The translations under genes and the position numbers were made by a program. This document shows positions 43,957 through 56,800 of a stretch of 64,000 nucleotides of DNA, piece by piece. The first letter of the stretch is position 1, and every line of letters begins with the position of its first letter. Source of the stretch: Medakamo hakoo (lineage: Eukaryota; Chlorophyta; Trebouxiophyceae; Coccomyxaceae); the NCBI GenBank assembly GCA_026636295.1, contig CP089459.1, positions 186,001 through 250,000 of the forward strand. Reading direction: 5' to 3'. The notes under the pieces were generated by a model, which was not told the origin of the DNA, did not search any database, and was given only the letters and a program-made list of their open reading frames with translations.

Positions 43957-44156
43957 GGCCCTCCTCACGCTTCGTCGTCGGGCCCGGTCGGTTGTGTACA
44001 TACAAGGCTGCGCCGCGCGCGCGCCGCAATGATGAGAGAGCCCCTCGCTGCGCGACGGGTGTAGAGAACGGGGGGGGAGGGGTGACGGTTTTTGCAAAGA
44101 CTCAACACCTCTCCCCACGCCTCTTCCAAACCTTTCCCCACATCCATTCTCTCTCA

Positions 44157-45752
<1,596 letters not shown>

Positions 45753-46018
45753 GTGGGCGCAGTCTGAGGAAGGGGCGCGCGTGGTTTCGGGAGGGCGTGG
45801 CGCGTGGCGGAGCACGCTTCCTTTCTGCTCGCTGGGACACGGAACACGCGAGTGGGCGGGCCGGGGCTCGGACGTCCCCGACCCACCCTCCAAAATCCGC
45901 AGGCGAAAAAATAAAGGAACAAACGACTGCACTTTTCACACAGGCACCCGCACACACACCCGCCTCTAAACACGCACCCCCGCCCCTCTTCCTCCTCCCT
46001 CCTCTCCCTCCCCCCCAC

Positions 46019-47147
46019 TCAGTCCATCCGCCCCTTGAGCGTGCGCGCGGTCGTCCCGGACGGCGTGATGACATACACGACGGCGCCCCAGCCCGCCAGG
46101 GCGTCCCGGTCAATGCCGGACAGCAGGCACTGGGAGACGGTCTCAAACAGGGCGTCGGCGTCCTGGTGGGGGTGGGTGTGTGGTGTGGAGAGAGGGGAAG
46201 GGACGGTGTGAGGGGGGCAGGGGTCGTCGTCGGCGTGCCCCCACCCCAACCCCCCACTCGCACCCCCCTGCCGCTGCCCGCCGCCGCCTCACCATGTCCG
46301 GCCGCCACATGGACTCGCACATGCCGTACAGCGAGTCGGGCGCGGTGCCCGCGACCATGAAGTCCTTGGCGGTCTCAATGGCGCCGATGGAGTCCATGCC
46401 GCACAGGTAGGGCGCGTCGCCGTCCGACGCGTCGAGGCCCGCGATGACCGGCGAGACAAAGTATGGCCCAAACCGCTTTTCGTACAGGGTGGCGGACACC
46501 AGGGCGCCGAAGGTGGCGGGCCGCATGTCCCGCTCCTCGCGCAGGCGGTACAGGTTGTGCTTGAAGACGAAGCGCTGGTGGCTGTGGGGGATGGGCGGGG
46601 GGGAGGGGGCGGGGGGGGGGTGAGGGATGGTCGGTTGGGGGGGAGGGGGTGTCGGTCGAGCGCGCGCGAGCGCGCCTCCGTCCCACCCAAAAACAAAAAC
46701 GCACAGCGTCTGCGCGTCCGTCCCCAAGCCGGCCAGGCCCATGTACAGCTTGTCGTGGATCTTGTAGACCTGTTGAGATGCGGAGGGAGGGGGAGTGAGA
46801 CGCCGTGTGCGCCACGTCGTCGAAGGAAAAAAACAAAAAGGCATGGCTTTTTTTTCGTCGTCCGCACCTTTTTGTAGTCCGTCGCCAGCGTCTGGAATTG
46901 GACGCCGAACCGCAGGTCGGACCCGATGGCCACGCAGTTCTTGCCGGCCATGGCCACGATGGCGGAGCCGTTGTACTCGAAGATCTGGGTGGGGGTGGGA
47001 CGGTGGAGAAAGTGAGGGAGCAGGGGCATCGATCGGGTGTGCGCTGTCTCGCAGCGAGGGACGGGGGGCTGGGGCGCGGAAGAGGGTGGCTGGGCGGGTG
47101 CGGCGCGGCTGTGGGTGCGTGAGACGCCTCGCGCGACGCACCGACAT
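46019..47147 (-). CDS. PSMB3: 20S proteasome subunit beta3, five exons
   Basis: Non-catalytic beta3 ring subunit of the 20S proteasome. Exons 47147-47142, 46984-46868, 46769-46705, 46581-46293 and 46162-46019 give 206 residues in phase, the family length. Exon 1 is only ATG TCG and joins to give MSIFEYNGSAIVAMAGKNC. Further family marks are DKLYMGLAGLGTDAQT, LYEKRFGPYF, LYGMCESMW and the end TTARTLKGRMD. As in other beta3 subunits, the start is not processed to an active Thr. Five exons in just over 1.1 kb make this the most intron-dense gene here. Confidence 0.94.
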
Positions 47148-47587
47148 GGCGAGGAGGGAAGCCCGCCGCGGTGCGTGACGGGGGAGAGGCGGGCGCGCAC
47201 GCGAACGAAGGGAGCGCGAGCGCGGAATGAACAGAGGCTGCGAAGACGGCGACGTTTTCTTCTCGTTTTTTTTTTTCAAGAGAGCATCCCACACGCCCCC
47301 ACGCGCGCACGCGCGCGGCGGGAGGGGACACAGACGGGCTCAGATTACACGCACACCGCCTGGCAGGAGACAAAAAGCAGGCAAGGCGCGCGGGATAATG
47401 CCCGCGGCGCGCACAACCTCACTCCTGCCTCCAGGCGCGGGCAGGTGTGGCTCTCTCTCTCCCCCGTCCCATGCCTCGCCCCACGCCCCGCACCGTGCAC
47501 GCACAGACCACGCGCGCAGCTCACACACAGACACACACACCCCACTGAACAAGAAACAAAAGGCAGGCCAGAGCGCGCGGCCTCTCC
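47148..47587. other. Intergenic region PSMB3 / RPS18
   Basis: 440 bases with the PSMB3 promoter side and the RPS18 3' UTR. A T-run near 47266 and CA-rich patches are seen. No exon. Confidence 0.4.
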
Positions 47588-48467
47588 TCACTTCTTGCGC
47601 GCGACGCCGACCGTCCGCCCGCGGCGGCCCGTCGTCTTGGTGTGCTGGCCCTTGACGCGCAGGTTCCAGTAGTGGCGCAGGCCGCGGTGGTTGCGGATCT
47701 TCTTCAGGCGTTCCAGGTCGTCGCGCAGCTTGCCGTCGATCTGGGACGACGTGATCTGGGCCGTCGTCCCGTCCTTCGGGTCGCGCTGCCGGTTGAGGAA
47801 CCAGTCGGGCACCTTGAAGGTGCGCGGGTTGGCGACGATGACCATGAGCTGCTCCAGCTCGGCGGCGGACAGCTCGCCCGCCCGCTTGTGCAGGTCGACT
47901 TCGGCCTTCTTGCACGCCAGGATGGCGAACCGGCGGCCGACACCACTGGGAGAGGGAGGGAGAGAAGGGGGGGGGAGGTGCATGGGAGGAGGGGGGGGTG
48001 AGTGAGGTGGGGAAAGAAAAAAGGAGGGCGCGCGCTCGCCGTGCGACACCTCCACCGCTCTTCAACTCACCGCACGGCCGTCAGCGCGAACGGCGTCTTG
48101 ACGGTGCCCTGCAAGTTGGTGTTCTGTGGGGTGGACGGGTGGACGGGCGGGAGGGAGAAAAGCGGTGAGCAAAACACGGCGCGTCGATCGAGTGTCAAGC
48201 AGACGGGACGGGGCGCCGTTCCAGGCAGCGCCAGCAGGCCGGGCACGTCCCCTACTGGGCTGCCACATGCCCACTACAGTCTGGGATGGACTGCGCGCCG
48301 GGATGGCGGGCACAAGGCGGCGGGCGACGCCGGCCAAGAGGGCTTGCCGCCGGCGGCGCGCGACGGCCGGGCCTGCAGCGCCGCGGCCGACGCCACGTCC
48401 CCGTCCAACCACCGCCACACAAACTCACCAGCACACGGATGATGTGCTGGAACGACTCGGACTGCAT
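47588..48467 (-). CDS. RPS18: 40S ribosomal protein uS13 (S18)
   Basis: Exons 48467-48429, 48123-48071 and 47945-47588 give 149 residues in phase. Marks are [57 protein letters not shown] and the C-terminal [16 protein letters not shown]. The AGELSAAEL and IVANPR stretches match plant and green algal S18. An acceptor CAG lies just upstream of exon 1, with SL(M) in frame, so a mini exon carrying an earlier ATG may exist. I could not find a convincing one and used the internal ATG at 48467. Confidence 0.9.
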
Positions 48468-49003
48468 CAAAGAACCCTGTGAGGAGAGGGAGGGAGGGGG
48501 AGAGAGACGGGGCGTGAGTGCAACGCGAACACAGCCGATCGAAGCCGCCGTGAGTTTTTCGTCGCACGGCCTGGGCGTGCACCGCATCTGCGGCTCGTCG
48601 GGCGCGTGCACATGCAAGCATGGACACAACCCGTCACTGTGAGGTGACGGGCGGGCCAGGCAGGGCGGGCGCGACGCGGTGGCGAGGCGGCGGCGAGGGG
48701 CCTGTGCCGCCGCCGCTGGGGGGGGGGGGGGGGGGTGCGACTGCCTCTTGTTTTGGCTTCCCGCGCGGCGCGGCCGCGGGCCGCGCCGCACAGCCCGGCC
48801 ATCACATGGGGAGGCAGGCGAAAGAGCGCAGGGTGCCTCCCACAGCATTTCAAAGACAAAACGGACCATGGTGGCCACTGTGCGAGCGAGGCAAGCGCGC
48901 ACAGCAACAAGAGAGACGGTGGTGTGTGTGTCGGAAGGGGTGCGGGCGAGCGCGCTCGCTCTCGCCCTCTCAGTGCGGCGTTTCACGCTCGCTGGGTGTT
49001 TCG
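48468..49003. other. Upstream region RPS18 / small ORF, with poly-G run
   Basis: 536 bases between diverging genes. It contains an 18-base G run at 48718-48735 and may hide a first exon of RPS18. No other content seen. Confidence 0.45.
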
Positions 49004-49222
49004 ATGCCTCCACCGCCACTCCGCAAGCAGCCGCCCGCCTCCCAGCCCCGCGTCTTCCTGGGCGTCGCCGCCCTGTGTGCTCTGTGCTCCATCCCCTTTT
49101 TCTCCAAGCGCGTCCGCGACCGTGAAGCCGCGGTGGCGGCGATGCGCGATGCAAGCTATGCGAAAGATGAAGCCCGGGCCGCACGCTTGTCAGTCCGCAA
49201 AGCGGGCGAGGGCGGGCGGTAG
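49004..49222 (+). CDS. Small single-pass membrane protein, overlaps AlkB ORF
   Basis: 72-residue ORF from ATG 49004 to TAG 49222. A short basic start is followed by one hydrophobic helix (VFLGVAALCALCSIPFF). A long charged helix then reads RVRDREAAVAAMRDASYAKD. The layout, a Nin-type anchor with a soluble helix, is that of small mitochondrial inner-membrane assembly factors, but I cannot assign a family. Its 3' end overlaps the likely start of the AlkB frame by about 74 bases. It could be the first cistron of a two-gene mRNA or a chance ORF. Confidence 0.5.
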   Translation: MPPPPLRKQPPASQPRVFLGVAALCALCSIPFFSKRVRDREAAVAAMRDASYAKDEARAARLSVRKAGEGGR

Positions 49223-49991
49223 TGATGAGGCCAGCCTGGGGAACGAGGAGGGGCGGAGCGGTGCCCTCCGCCAGGCCACCCTGGCCTTTGGCCAGGGGCC
49301 ACCAGCCCGTCGTCCGCCGACGAGCACAAGCACAGCACGGAACGGCCGCCCCGCCGCCCTCCTCCGCCCGCCGCCCGGCCGATGCGACCTCTCGCCCGGC
49401 GCGCACGTCCTCTACCTGCCATCCCACTTCAGCCCCGGCGCGTCGGCGTCCCTCTTCACCGCCCTGCAAGCCGAAGTCCACTGGTTGCAGCGCGACGTCA
49501 CGGTCTGGGGCCGGACGGTCCCGCAGCGGCGCCTCGTCGCGTACCAGGCGGACCGCGGCGCCCGGCCCTACACCTACTCCGGCCTCACCCTGGCCCCGGC
49601 TGGGTGGAGCCCGGCGGTGGCGTCCATTCGGGCGGCCGTCGAGGCCGCCGCCGGCGGCGCGCGCTTCGACACGTGCCTGCTCAACCTGTACCGGGACGGC
49701 ACCGACTGCATGGGCTGGCACGCGGACAACGAGGCCCTGTACGGCGGGGCGGACGCCCCCAAAACCATCGCGAGCGCGTCGTTTGGGGCGGGGCGGGCGT
49801 TCCAGCTGCGCCCCACGCCCGGCGGGCGGGCGGACGGGCGCGCCAAGCTGGAGTTCGAGCTCGGCGGCGGCGACCTCCTGCTGATGTGCGGGACGACGCA
49901 GCGGGACTGGCAGCACGCCGTCCCCGCGCGGGCCAAGGTTGGCGGGGTGCGCATAAATTTAACTTTCAGAAAGACGGCGGACGGTGGGTGA
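49149..49991 (+). CDS. AlkB-like 2OG-Fe(II) dioxygenase (ALKBH2/3 type)
   Basis: Oxidative demethylase of the AlkB family, likely for alkylated DNA or RNA bases. From ATG 49149 it is 280 residues; in-frame ATGs at 49158 and 49167 are alternatives. LLNLYRDGTDCMGWHADNE holds the iron His and Asp, WQHAVP the distal His, and RINLTFR the two 2-oxoglutarate arginines. PYTYSGLTL and SFGAGRAFQLR match the ALKBH2/3 nucleotide-recognition region. RQATLAFGQ near the N-terminus is a weak PCNA-box resemblance. The 5' end overlaps a small upstream ORF in another frame. Confidence 0.88.
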   Translation: MQAMRKMKPGPHACQSAKRARAGGSDEASLGNEEGRSGALRQATLAFGQGPPARRPPTSTSTARNGRPAALLRPPPGRCDLSPGAHVLYLPSHFSPGASASLFTALQAEVHWLQRDVTVWGRTVPQRRLVAYQADRGARPYTYSGLTLAPAGWSPAVASIRAAVEAAAGGARFDTCLLNLYRDGTDCMGWHADNEALYGGADAPKTIASASFGAGRAFQLRPTPGGRADGRAKLEFELGGGDLLLMCGTTQRDWQHAVPARAKVGGVRINLTFRKTADGG

Positions 49992-50095
49992 TGTGTAGAG
50001 GCGACGACCTTAGTTTTTTTTTTTTTTTCGCCTGGAAACACGCGAAAGGGCGTGAGGAGGTCGCAGACCCCTGACGCAACGCACGCGCAAAAAGC

Positions 50096-52009
50096 ATGCG
50101 CCCGCCCGACGACCCGCCCGTCGTCCAGGGCCGCCTCCAAAAAGCGCTGGACGCCCTGGTGGCAGCCAGTTCACCTCTTCCCGGCACAAAACCGGCCCCC
50201 ACTGCCTCGCCACCGCACCCCAAAAATGCGCCGCGCCCCGTCCGGCCGTGGGACCGCGGCGACTTGTTCCGCCGGTTGCAGACCTTTCGCGCGTCCACCT
50301 GGTTTGCCAAGCCGCCCGGGGCTGGGCCTGTACCATGTGCTCGCCGTGGGTGGATAAATTCAGGGGTGGACGCGCTGACGTGCGAGGTACGATGGGACGG
50401 ACAGAGAAAAAAAGCGAGGCATCGGTCGCGCTCCCTGCCATCAACCTCCAGCGACGGGAAAAAAAAAAAAAAAAAAACTCACCGCTCCCATCCATGCCTA
50501 CAGGCGTGCCGCCACAAGCTCCACTTCCCGCTCCCACCGGACCTGCCGCTGGAAGAAGTCACGGCCGCGGCCACTGACTTCGCGGCCCGCTTGATCACCG
50601 CCCACCGCTCGGACTGCGGCTGGCGGGCGGGGGCCGCCGACCTGGGCGCGCTCGCGTTTCCGCCGCTCCCCGCCGACGAGGTGGTGAAGGAGTGGCGGAC
50701 CCGCGCCGACAGCGGGTTGGAGTTGGACTGCTTGCCGGTCATTGAGGGCGTGGACGACATCGCGGCGGCCTACCCAGCCAGGCTCGCGGCGCTGTTGCAG
50801 CGTGGCGTGGACGACGAAGGAAGCGCCGCCACGGCCGTCCTGCCGCCGCCGCCGCCCCTCCCGACCACGCTGGAGTCGTCCACGCCTTTGGCCCGGGCCT
50901 CCACGCCCGCCTTCCACGCCCGCCGCCGCTTGCTGGCCCTCCTGGGGTGGGAGGTCCGCGTGGTCAACCCAGCGGCGGTGAAGCTGAGGGCTGCGGCTGC
51001 GGCCGCCGCCGCCGACGCGGCCGCCGCGGCCGCCGCGCGCGCGTCGCTCGCGGCCGGCCCCGACGCGCCCTTGCCCCCCCTGAAACTGGCGCCGCCCCGG
51101 GACCCGCGGGCGCCTGTGCTGCCGCCGGGAAGCCTGCGTGCCTGTGACGCGCTCTTGGCCTGCGACATGTGCGGCGCGAGCGTGGGGTTGTGGTCCCACG
51201 TCCCGCCGAGCGCGTGTTCGGGCGGGGGCGGGGGCGGCGGCGCGCCGGCCCCACCCCCACCCTCGCTCGCGCTCTCCACCCTCGGCCGGCGGGGCTCCTC
51301 CCTGGAGGTCGGCGCCCGGCCACGCTCCGCGTCGCTGGACGCGCTCGCGTCCACGCCCCTGTCTGCCGGCCTCACCATCGCCGGCGGCTTGTTGGAGTCG
51401 CCCGGCGGCGGCGGCGACGACGCCGGGCCGGGGTCGCCCGGCCCGCCCGCCCACCCGGCGCCCGCCCCGATCTTTGGCCTGGCCGCGTTTCGCCGCCGGT
51501 CCATGTCGTCTGGTGGCTCGCCGACGCCCGCGCCCGTCCCGCCGCCCGCCAAGCGGACGCGCAGGGGCCTGCGCAGCGGAGGGCCGCCCGCCGCGGCAGC
51601 CGAACCGCCGCCGCCGCCCGACCCGCCGACCGGGCCGTCGCCAGCCCTCCTCGCCGCGACCGTCGGCGCCGCCGCGTCCGTCGCCTGGCCGCCCGCCGGG
51701 GCTGGCGTCGCGGCGGAAGTCACCCCACTGGACCCGGTCGCCGCCCACCGGCGGTGGTGCCCCTGGGTCAACACCGCGGCGGCCGGGGCGGGAGGGGCGG
51801 CCGCCCCACTGCCGCGGACGGGCTGGCGGTGGACGCTCCCGCTCCTCGTCCCCGTGCCCGGGCCCGAAGAAGACTTGGGTAAAAAAGTGGTGGACGCAGA
51901 GGCGGCGGCGGCAGCAGGTGAGGACGACGACGAGCCGGTCGGCGGGGAGGGGGGCGGCGCGGACCCGGCGGCCCGGTTGCGGGCGGCGATGGTGCAGGCC
52001 GGGCTGTAG
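50096..52009 (+). CDS. ZC3HC1: C3HC zinc-finger protein, NIPA/ZC3HC1-like
   Basis: Relative of NIPA (ZC3HC1) and fungal Pml39/Rsm1, which sit at the nuclear basket. Exons 50096-50386 and 50504-52009 give 598 residues. The first BIR-like C3HC module reads RPWDRGDLFRRLQTF, ARRGWINSG, LTCEACRHKL and then HRSDCGW; the intron splits the CE/AC pair. A second Rsm1-like module has LACDMCGASVGLWSH and, after a long Pro/Ala/Ser linker, DPVAAHRRWCPWVN. The linker is disordered and may be a phosphorylation region as in NIPA. The C-terminal tail is acidic. Confidence 0.85.
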   Translation: MRPPDDPPVVQGRLQKALDALVAASSPLPGTKPAPTASPPHPKNAPRPVRPWDRGDLFRRLQTFRASTWFAKPPGAGPVPCARRGWINSGVDALTCEVRWDGQRKKARHRSRSLPSTSSDGKKKKKKTHRSHPCLQACRHKLHFPLPPDLPLEEVTAAATDFAARLITAHRSDCGWRAGAADLGALAFPPLPADEVVKEWRTRADSGLELDCLPVIEGVDDIAAAYPARLAALLQRGVDDEGSAATAVLPPPPPLPTTLESSTPLARASTPAFHARRRLLALLGWEVRVVNPAAVKLRAAAAAAAADAAAAAAARASLAAGPDAPLPPLKLAPPRDPRAPVLPPGSLRACDALLACDMCGASVGLWSHVPPSACSGGGGGGGAPAPPPPSLALSTLGRRGSSLEVGARPRSASLDALASTPLSAGLTIAGGLLESPGGGGDDAGPGSPGPPAHPAPAPIFGLAAFRRRSMSSGGSPTPAPVPPPAKRTRRGLRSGGPPAAAAEPPPPPDPPTGPSPALLAATVGAAASVAWPPAGAGVAAEVTPLDPVAAHRRWCPWVNTAAAGAGGAAAPLPRTGWRWTLPLLVPVPGPEEDLGKKVVDAEAAAAAGEDDDEPVGGEGGGADPAARLRAAMVQAGL

Positions 52010-52120
52010 GCAGCAAAAAATGCATGGGATGGATGGATGGGATGGATGGAAACAAAAAAAAAGCTTGAGGGAAAACAACTTTGATCTATACAGAAAACAA
52101 CAACGCCTGCACACCCTTCC

Positions 52121-52349
52121 TTACGCACTCCCACCACCCACGCGGCGGACGACCGCCGCGATGAGGCCACTGCTGCTCGCGGACCCGCCCGACGACGGCC
52201 GCAACGGAGACGGCGGCCCGCCCTTTTTGTCCAGCAGGCGGGCCGTCTCCGGGTCGGCGGGCGCCGGCGCGCCGCCGCCCGCCGCCGACGTGGACAGGGC
52301 CACACTCCCACCGGCGCCGGCTTTGGCCGGGGAGGGCGCCGCCGCACTC

Positions 52350-52381
<32 letters not shown>

Positions 52382-53431
52382 CGCCGCCGCGGCTTGCATG
52401 GCTTTGAGCCGGGTGTAATTGTACACACACACGCCCGCCAGCGCGACGCCGTACCCGCCCAGGTTCAGGGGCGAGACGGGCGCGCCAAAGAGGCTGGCGG
52501 ACAGGCCGATGAGCAGCCAGTCCTTCAGCACGCCCGCCACGTTCATGGTCAGGGCGGACGTCCGGCCGATGAGCAGGAAGACGGCCAGGTTGAGGGCGAC
52601 GGCCGCGGCCGCGTTGGAGCCCAGGACGGCCGGGTTGAGGGGGACGGTGCCCGCCCGGATGCCCGCCACCAGGGGCCGGGCTTCCAGCGCCGCCCACGGC
52701 CCGGCGAGCGCGACCAGGGAGGCGGGCGCGACGTGGTAGAGCGTCGTCACCGGGTTCAGGCTCAGCCCCCGGCGCTGGAGCAGGACCTGGACGAGCGTCA
52801 GGCGGGCGGCCTCCGTGCAAACGGACGCCAGCTGGAGCGCGACGCCGATGGAGGAGAAGGCCAGCTCGCCGGCGGACGCCAGGGCCACGCCCGCCGTGAT
52901 GACGGCCATGTTGGCGGCCGTGCCCGCCTTGAAGGCTTCCAAGCCCGCGGCGCACCCGACGCCGTACACGGCCACCGGCATGAGCGCTTTCAGCATTTGG
53001 ATGAAGGAGACGGACAGCCACAGGTAGGCGGCGTTGCCCAGCCAGAGCGTGCCGGCGAACAGGGCGCCGATGGGCGCGACCGCGCGCCAGTAGGTGCGGG
53101 GCGGGATGGCGGGCGAGGGCACGACGCCGCACCGCACCAGCGCGGTCGCGAGGACCGTGGACGCGGCCATGTGGCCGGCCGTCAGGGTGATGGGGAAGGC
53201 GAAGCCGTGCACGGCCAGGATCCACTTGTTGTACAGGATGACGGCGGCGGACAGGGCGATCCAGAGGAGGACGCAGCCGGCGTTGGCGGCGGCCGTGGCC
53301 AGGAGGGAGGGGGGGTGCGTCGGCGGCGAGGGGGCAGCGACCGCCTGCGCCGCCGGCGCGGGCGCGGCGCTTGCCGCCTTGCCGCCGCCGCCGGGCACCG
53401 TGCGGGCCAGGGTCGCGGGCAGGCCGGCCAT
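52121..53431 (-). CDS. Sugar-phosphate/phosphate translocator homologue (DMT, KVAG group)
   Basis: Single exon, 436 residues from ATG 53431. A ten-TM drug/metabolite transporter of the TPT-like superfamily, close to the plant Golgi/secretory group with LWLGNAAYLWLSVSFIQMLK, MPVAVYGVG, GELAFSSIGV, SVCTEAARL and RTSALTMNVAGVLKDWLL. Unlike the gene at 35 kb it has no plastid transit peptide; the N-tail is Ala/Pro-rich. The C-tail carries a poly-Gly run and DKKGG. The substrate is not known for most of this group. Head-to-head with the PNUTS-like gene. Confidence 0.87.
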
Positions 53432-53831
53432 GGGTGCGTGCGCCTCCTGTGTCCTCACACGCGCGTGTGTGGGGAGGCTGGACAGGGCGTCCCCTCCGTG
53501 CCCCGCGGTGTTTTTGTTGGGCGCCCGGCGATGGTGTTTGTGCGCGTTTCGGCGCCGGGCTCCGCTCTCACTCCCTTTTTTTTTTCCTCTCCCGGCGGCA
53601 GGGGGCGGGGAGAGAGGACAAGCAGCAGCAGCAGCGCGTCGGGCCCCAACCCCCTTCCCCTCGCGCCCAACCGCCCGCCCCGCCCCTCCACACCCTGGCC
53701 CACCTGCTGTGGGCCAGGGACGGACGGGCGCGGTTTTTTTTTCTCCCCGTCTCTGTCTCTTCACCCCCTGCGATATCGCATTTTGCGGCCAGAAGCAAGC
53801 CGCTGCACACACACACACCCGCGCTTCTTTC
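53432..53831. promoter_or_regulatory. Shared promoter region DMT / PNUTS-like
   Basis: 400 bases between two diverging start codons, with a T-run near 53576 and a second near 53733. Candidate bidirectional promoter by position. Confidence 0.35.
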
Positions 53832-56800
53832 ATGCCAGGCACGACCGCAGCGCCTGAGGGTGGCGGCGGCGGGGCCCCGAGGGCGCCCAGCGGCGGCCGA
53901 GGCGGGGCCAAGCGGGCACCCAGCGGCGGCCGAGGCGGCGGCAGCAGCGAGGGCGAGGTACGAACCAGTGTGAATGTGTGGGGGTTCGAGGCAGGACCAA
54001 AAAATGCGTCGGCGGCGGGCACGTGTTTCAGCACGGCGCGGCGATGGACGCAGGACGGACGGACGGAACGTACAGGCTGTGAGGGTGGCCAGACAAACGA
54101 GGGCAGGCGCGCGGGAGGGGCGCAGAGCATCTGGGCGTGGCTCTAAGATTGGCACCCGTTGGCGCGCACTCCAGAGCGCTCACCTTGCCTGCCTCCTTGC
54201 CCACCCATCCACCCACACAGCCGGCCCCCAAGAAACGGCCGCCCTCCGCCGGCGCCTCCGCCTCGGCGGCCACGCCCGCGGGCCTGGCCGACCGCTTGAA
54301 GCCCCTGCTCGCCCGGTCGGGCGGGCTGGGCAGTCCGGCCGACGCGCCGGCGCTGGTGCGCGAGATGGAGCGCGCGGTGCGGCGGGGCGAGCGTGACGTC
54401 CTCCTGGCCGTCCTCGCCCAGACGCCGCCGCCCGCCCGGGCCGCGGCCGTCGAGGGCGGCGGCCTGCGCACCCTGCTGGCCTGGCTGGACCACGCCGTGG
54501 AAGCCGCGGGCGTCGCCCAGTCCCTGGCGCCCGACGACCCGGCCGCGGGCGAGGCCGCGCGCGGCCTGGCCGGCCGCGTCCTGCACTGCCTGGCCCTGGA
54601 CGGCCCGCCGCCGGCGGCGGGCGTGCTGGCGTCCACGAGCGCCGTCGCCGCATTGGAGAAGCTGGCCGCCAAGGCGCCCACGGAGGCGTTGCAGGCGGCC
54701 GCGGCGTCCCTGGCGGACAGGTGGAGGGCGAGCGAAGGACCGGCGGTTGCGGCGAACGGCGGCGGTGGCGGGGGTGCCGGCCCGGCGCCACCGCCGCCCG
54801 CGAGCGTGCCGCCACCGCCCGCCGCCGCGCCTCCCCAGCAGCCCACGCCGCAGCCCAAGGCTGTGGGCCGGGCCCACGCCCAGGCCGGCCGGCCGTCCCG
54901 GTCGCCGTCCGTGCCGAGGCCGTCCCGGTCACCGTCCGTGGCGAGGGGCGCGCCGGCGCGCAAGCAGCCCCACCCCTCTCCCTCCTCGTCTTCGTCCAGC
55001 GAGGGCGGCAGCGGCGGTGCGCCCTCTCCCTCGTCTTCGTCCAGCGAGGGCGGCAGCGGCGGTGCGCCCTCTCCCTCCTCGTCTTCCAGCGAGGGCGGAA
55101 GCGGCGGTGCACCCTCTCCCTCGTCGTCTTCCGGCCAGGGCGGAAGCGGCCGTGCGCCCTCGTCCCCTCCTCCCTCTTCGCCTTCCTCTTCATCTGACTC
55201 GGAAGGCGACGTCCCGCTCGGCGCCCGCGTCCGGAAGGTCGGCGCCGAGGCGGCGGCCGCGGCCGCGGCCGCCGCCGCGGCCGCGGAGGCGGGGTGGGGT
55301 CCCACCACCCGCAGCCGCACCACCCGCGGCCGCACCCGCACAGCCGGCTCGGGCGCGACGGCGACAGCGGCGGCGGCAGGCAAGCCGTCCGACGCCTCAG
55401 ACAGCAAAGACGAAAGCGGGGGCGGCCCACCCGCAGACACGAGCGACGCGAGCGGCAGCATGGGCGGCGGCGGCGACGACGAGTTCGTCGTCGAAGCCAT
55501 CCTGTACGAAGCGCCGGCCGCGGGCAGGTTTGGCGAGACCGCCTACCGCGTCAAGTGGCGGGGCTTCCCGCACAGCGCCAACACGTTTGAGCCGGAGGGC
55601 CGCCGCCCCGACGGCCGGCTGCACAGCGGGGCGCTCGGCCTGACGGAAGCGTTCCAGGAGTACGTGGCGTGGCGGGGCGGCGCGACCCCGGCCGACCGCG
55701 CGGCCAGGGAAGCCAGGTGGAAGGCGGCCGAGGCCGCCGCCCGCGCGCCGGCCAAGACCATGCAGCGCGCCGGCCACGCAGACGGCGCGCGGGCGGACGG
55801 CGGGCCACCGGACAGGGCCGCTGGCGGCGCGGCGGCGACCACCACTGCCGCCACCACCACTGCCACCACCACCACCACCCGGCCCGGCAGCGGCACTGGT
55901 GAGCTGGCCGCGCGCAAGGCCTCACAGCCGCGCGCGGCCGGCGGTTGTGGTGGCGGCGCGCCGGACGGCCCGCCCGACAAGAAGCGCAAAGCCGACGGCG
56001 ACGGCGCCAGCCCGAGCAACAAGCCGCGCACGGGCCGCCTGCGCAAGGTCGGCGACGGCCCGGCCGCGCGCAAGAAAGTGCCGCCGGGCGCCGTGGGCTC
56101 GCCACCGGCCTCGCCCGCCGCCTCCCCGCCGCCCGGCCCGGCCACCGACCCGGCCGCGCCCGGTGCGGTGGTCGGACCGCAGCCCGCCCCAAAACCGGCC
56201 CCGCTCAAACCCGCGGTGAAGAAAAAATCGGCGCTGCCCACCAGGCCAGCCGAGAACAGGAAACCGGCGGGGCCGCCTGGCCCGGCGCCGCGCCCGCCGC
56301 CGCCGCCTGTCGACGCCCGCCCACCGGGCCAGGTCAAGGCGCCCCAGCAGGCGCCCTCCATGCCGCCGCCCCCCAAAATCTCGCGCATCGATTTGGCGAT
56401 GGACAAGAAGGCGGCGACCGCGCGCGCGGCCAAGCCCGCCGCCGCGCCGCCGCCCGGACAGGGAGGAGGAGGGGCCAGCGCGCCGGCGGTCGCCCGCCCT
56501 CGGCCGTCGACGTCTCCCCCACCCGCACCCCCCGTCGAAGACGCGTTTGAGCACGAAGCGCGCGAGCGGGCCGGCGGCGGCGGGGAGGGCGACGACGACG
56601 GGCCGGACTCGCCGCGCCTGCCGCGCGCGCCGTCCACGCGCGGCGGCGCGGGCGTGCACGGCGCCTTCCCCATCCCGCAGGGCAACGCGCCCCCGCCCAT
56701 GCACATCCGCCTGGCGGAAGCCGAAGCGCGCGCGGCCGCCGAGATGGCCGGCCTGGCGGGCGCGCGCTGGGCGCCCGCCAAGCCGTCCGCCCGCGCCGCG

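Noticed and set aside
53980-54000. GGTTCGA-like string resembling a tRNA T-loop
   Set aside because: No acceptor stem or anticodon arm can be folded around it; it lies inside the first intron of the PNUTS-like gene.
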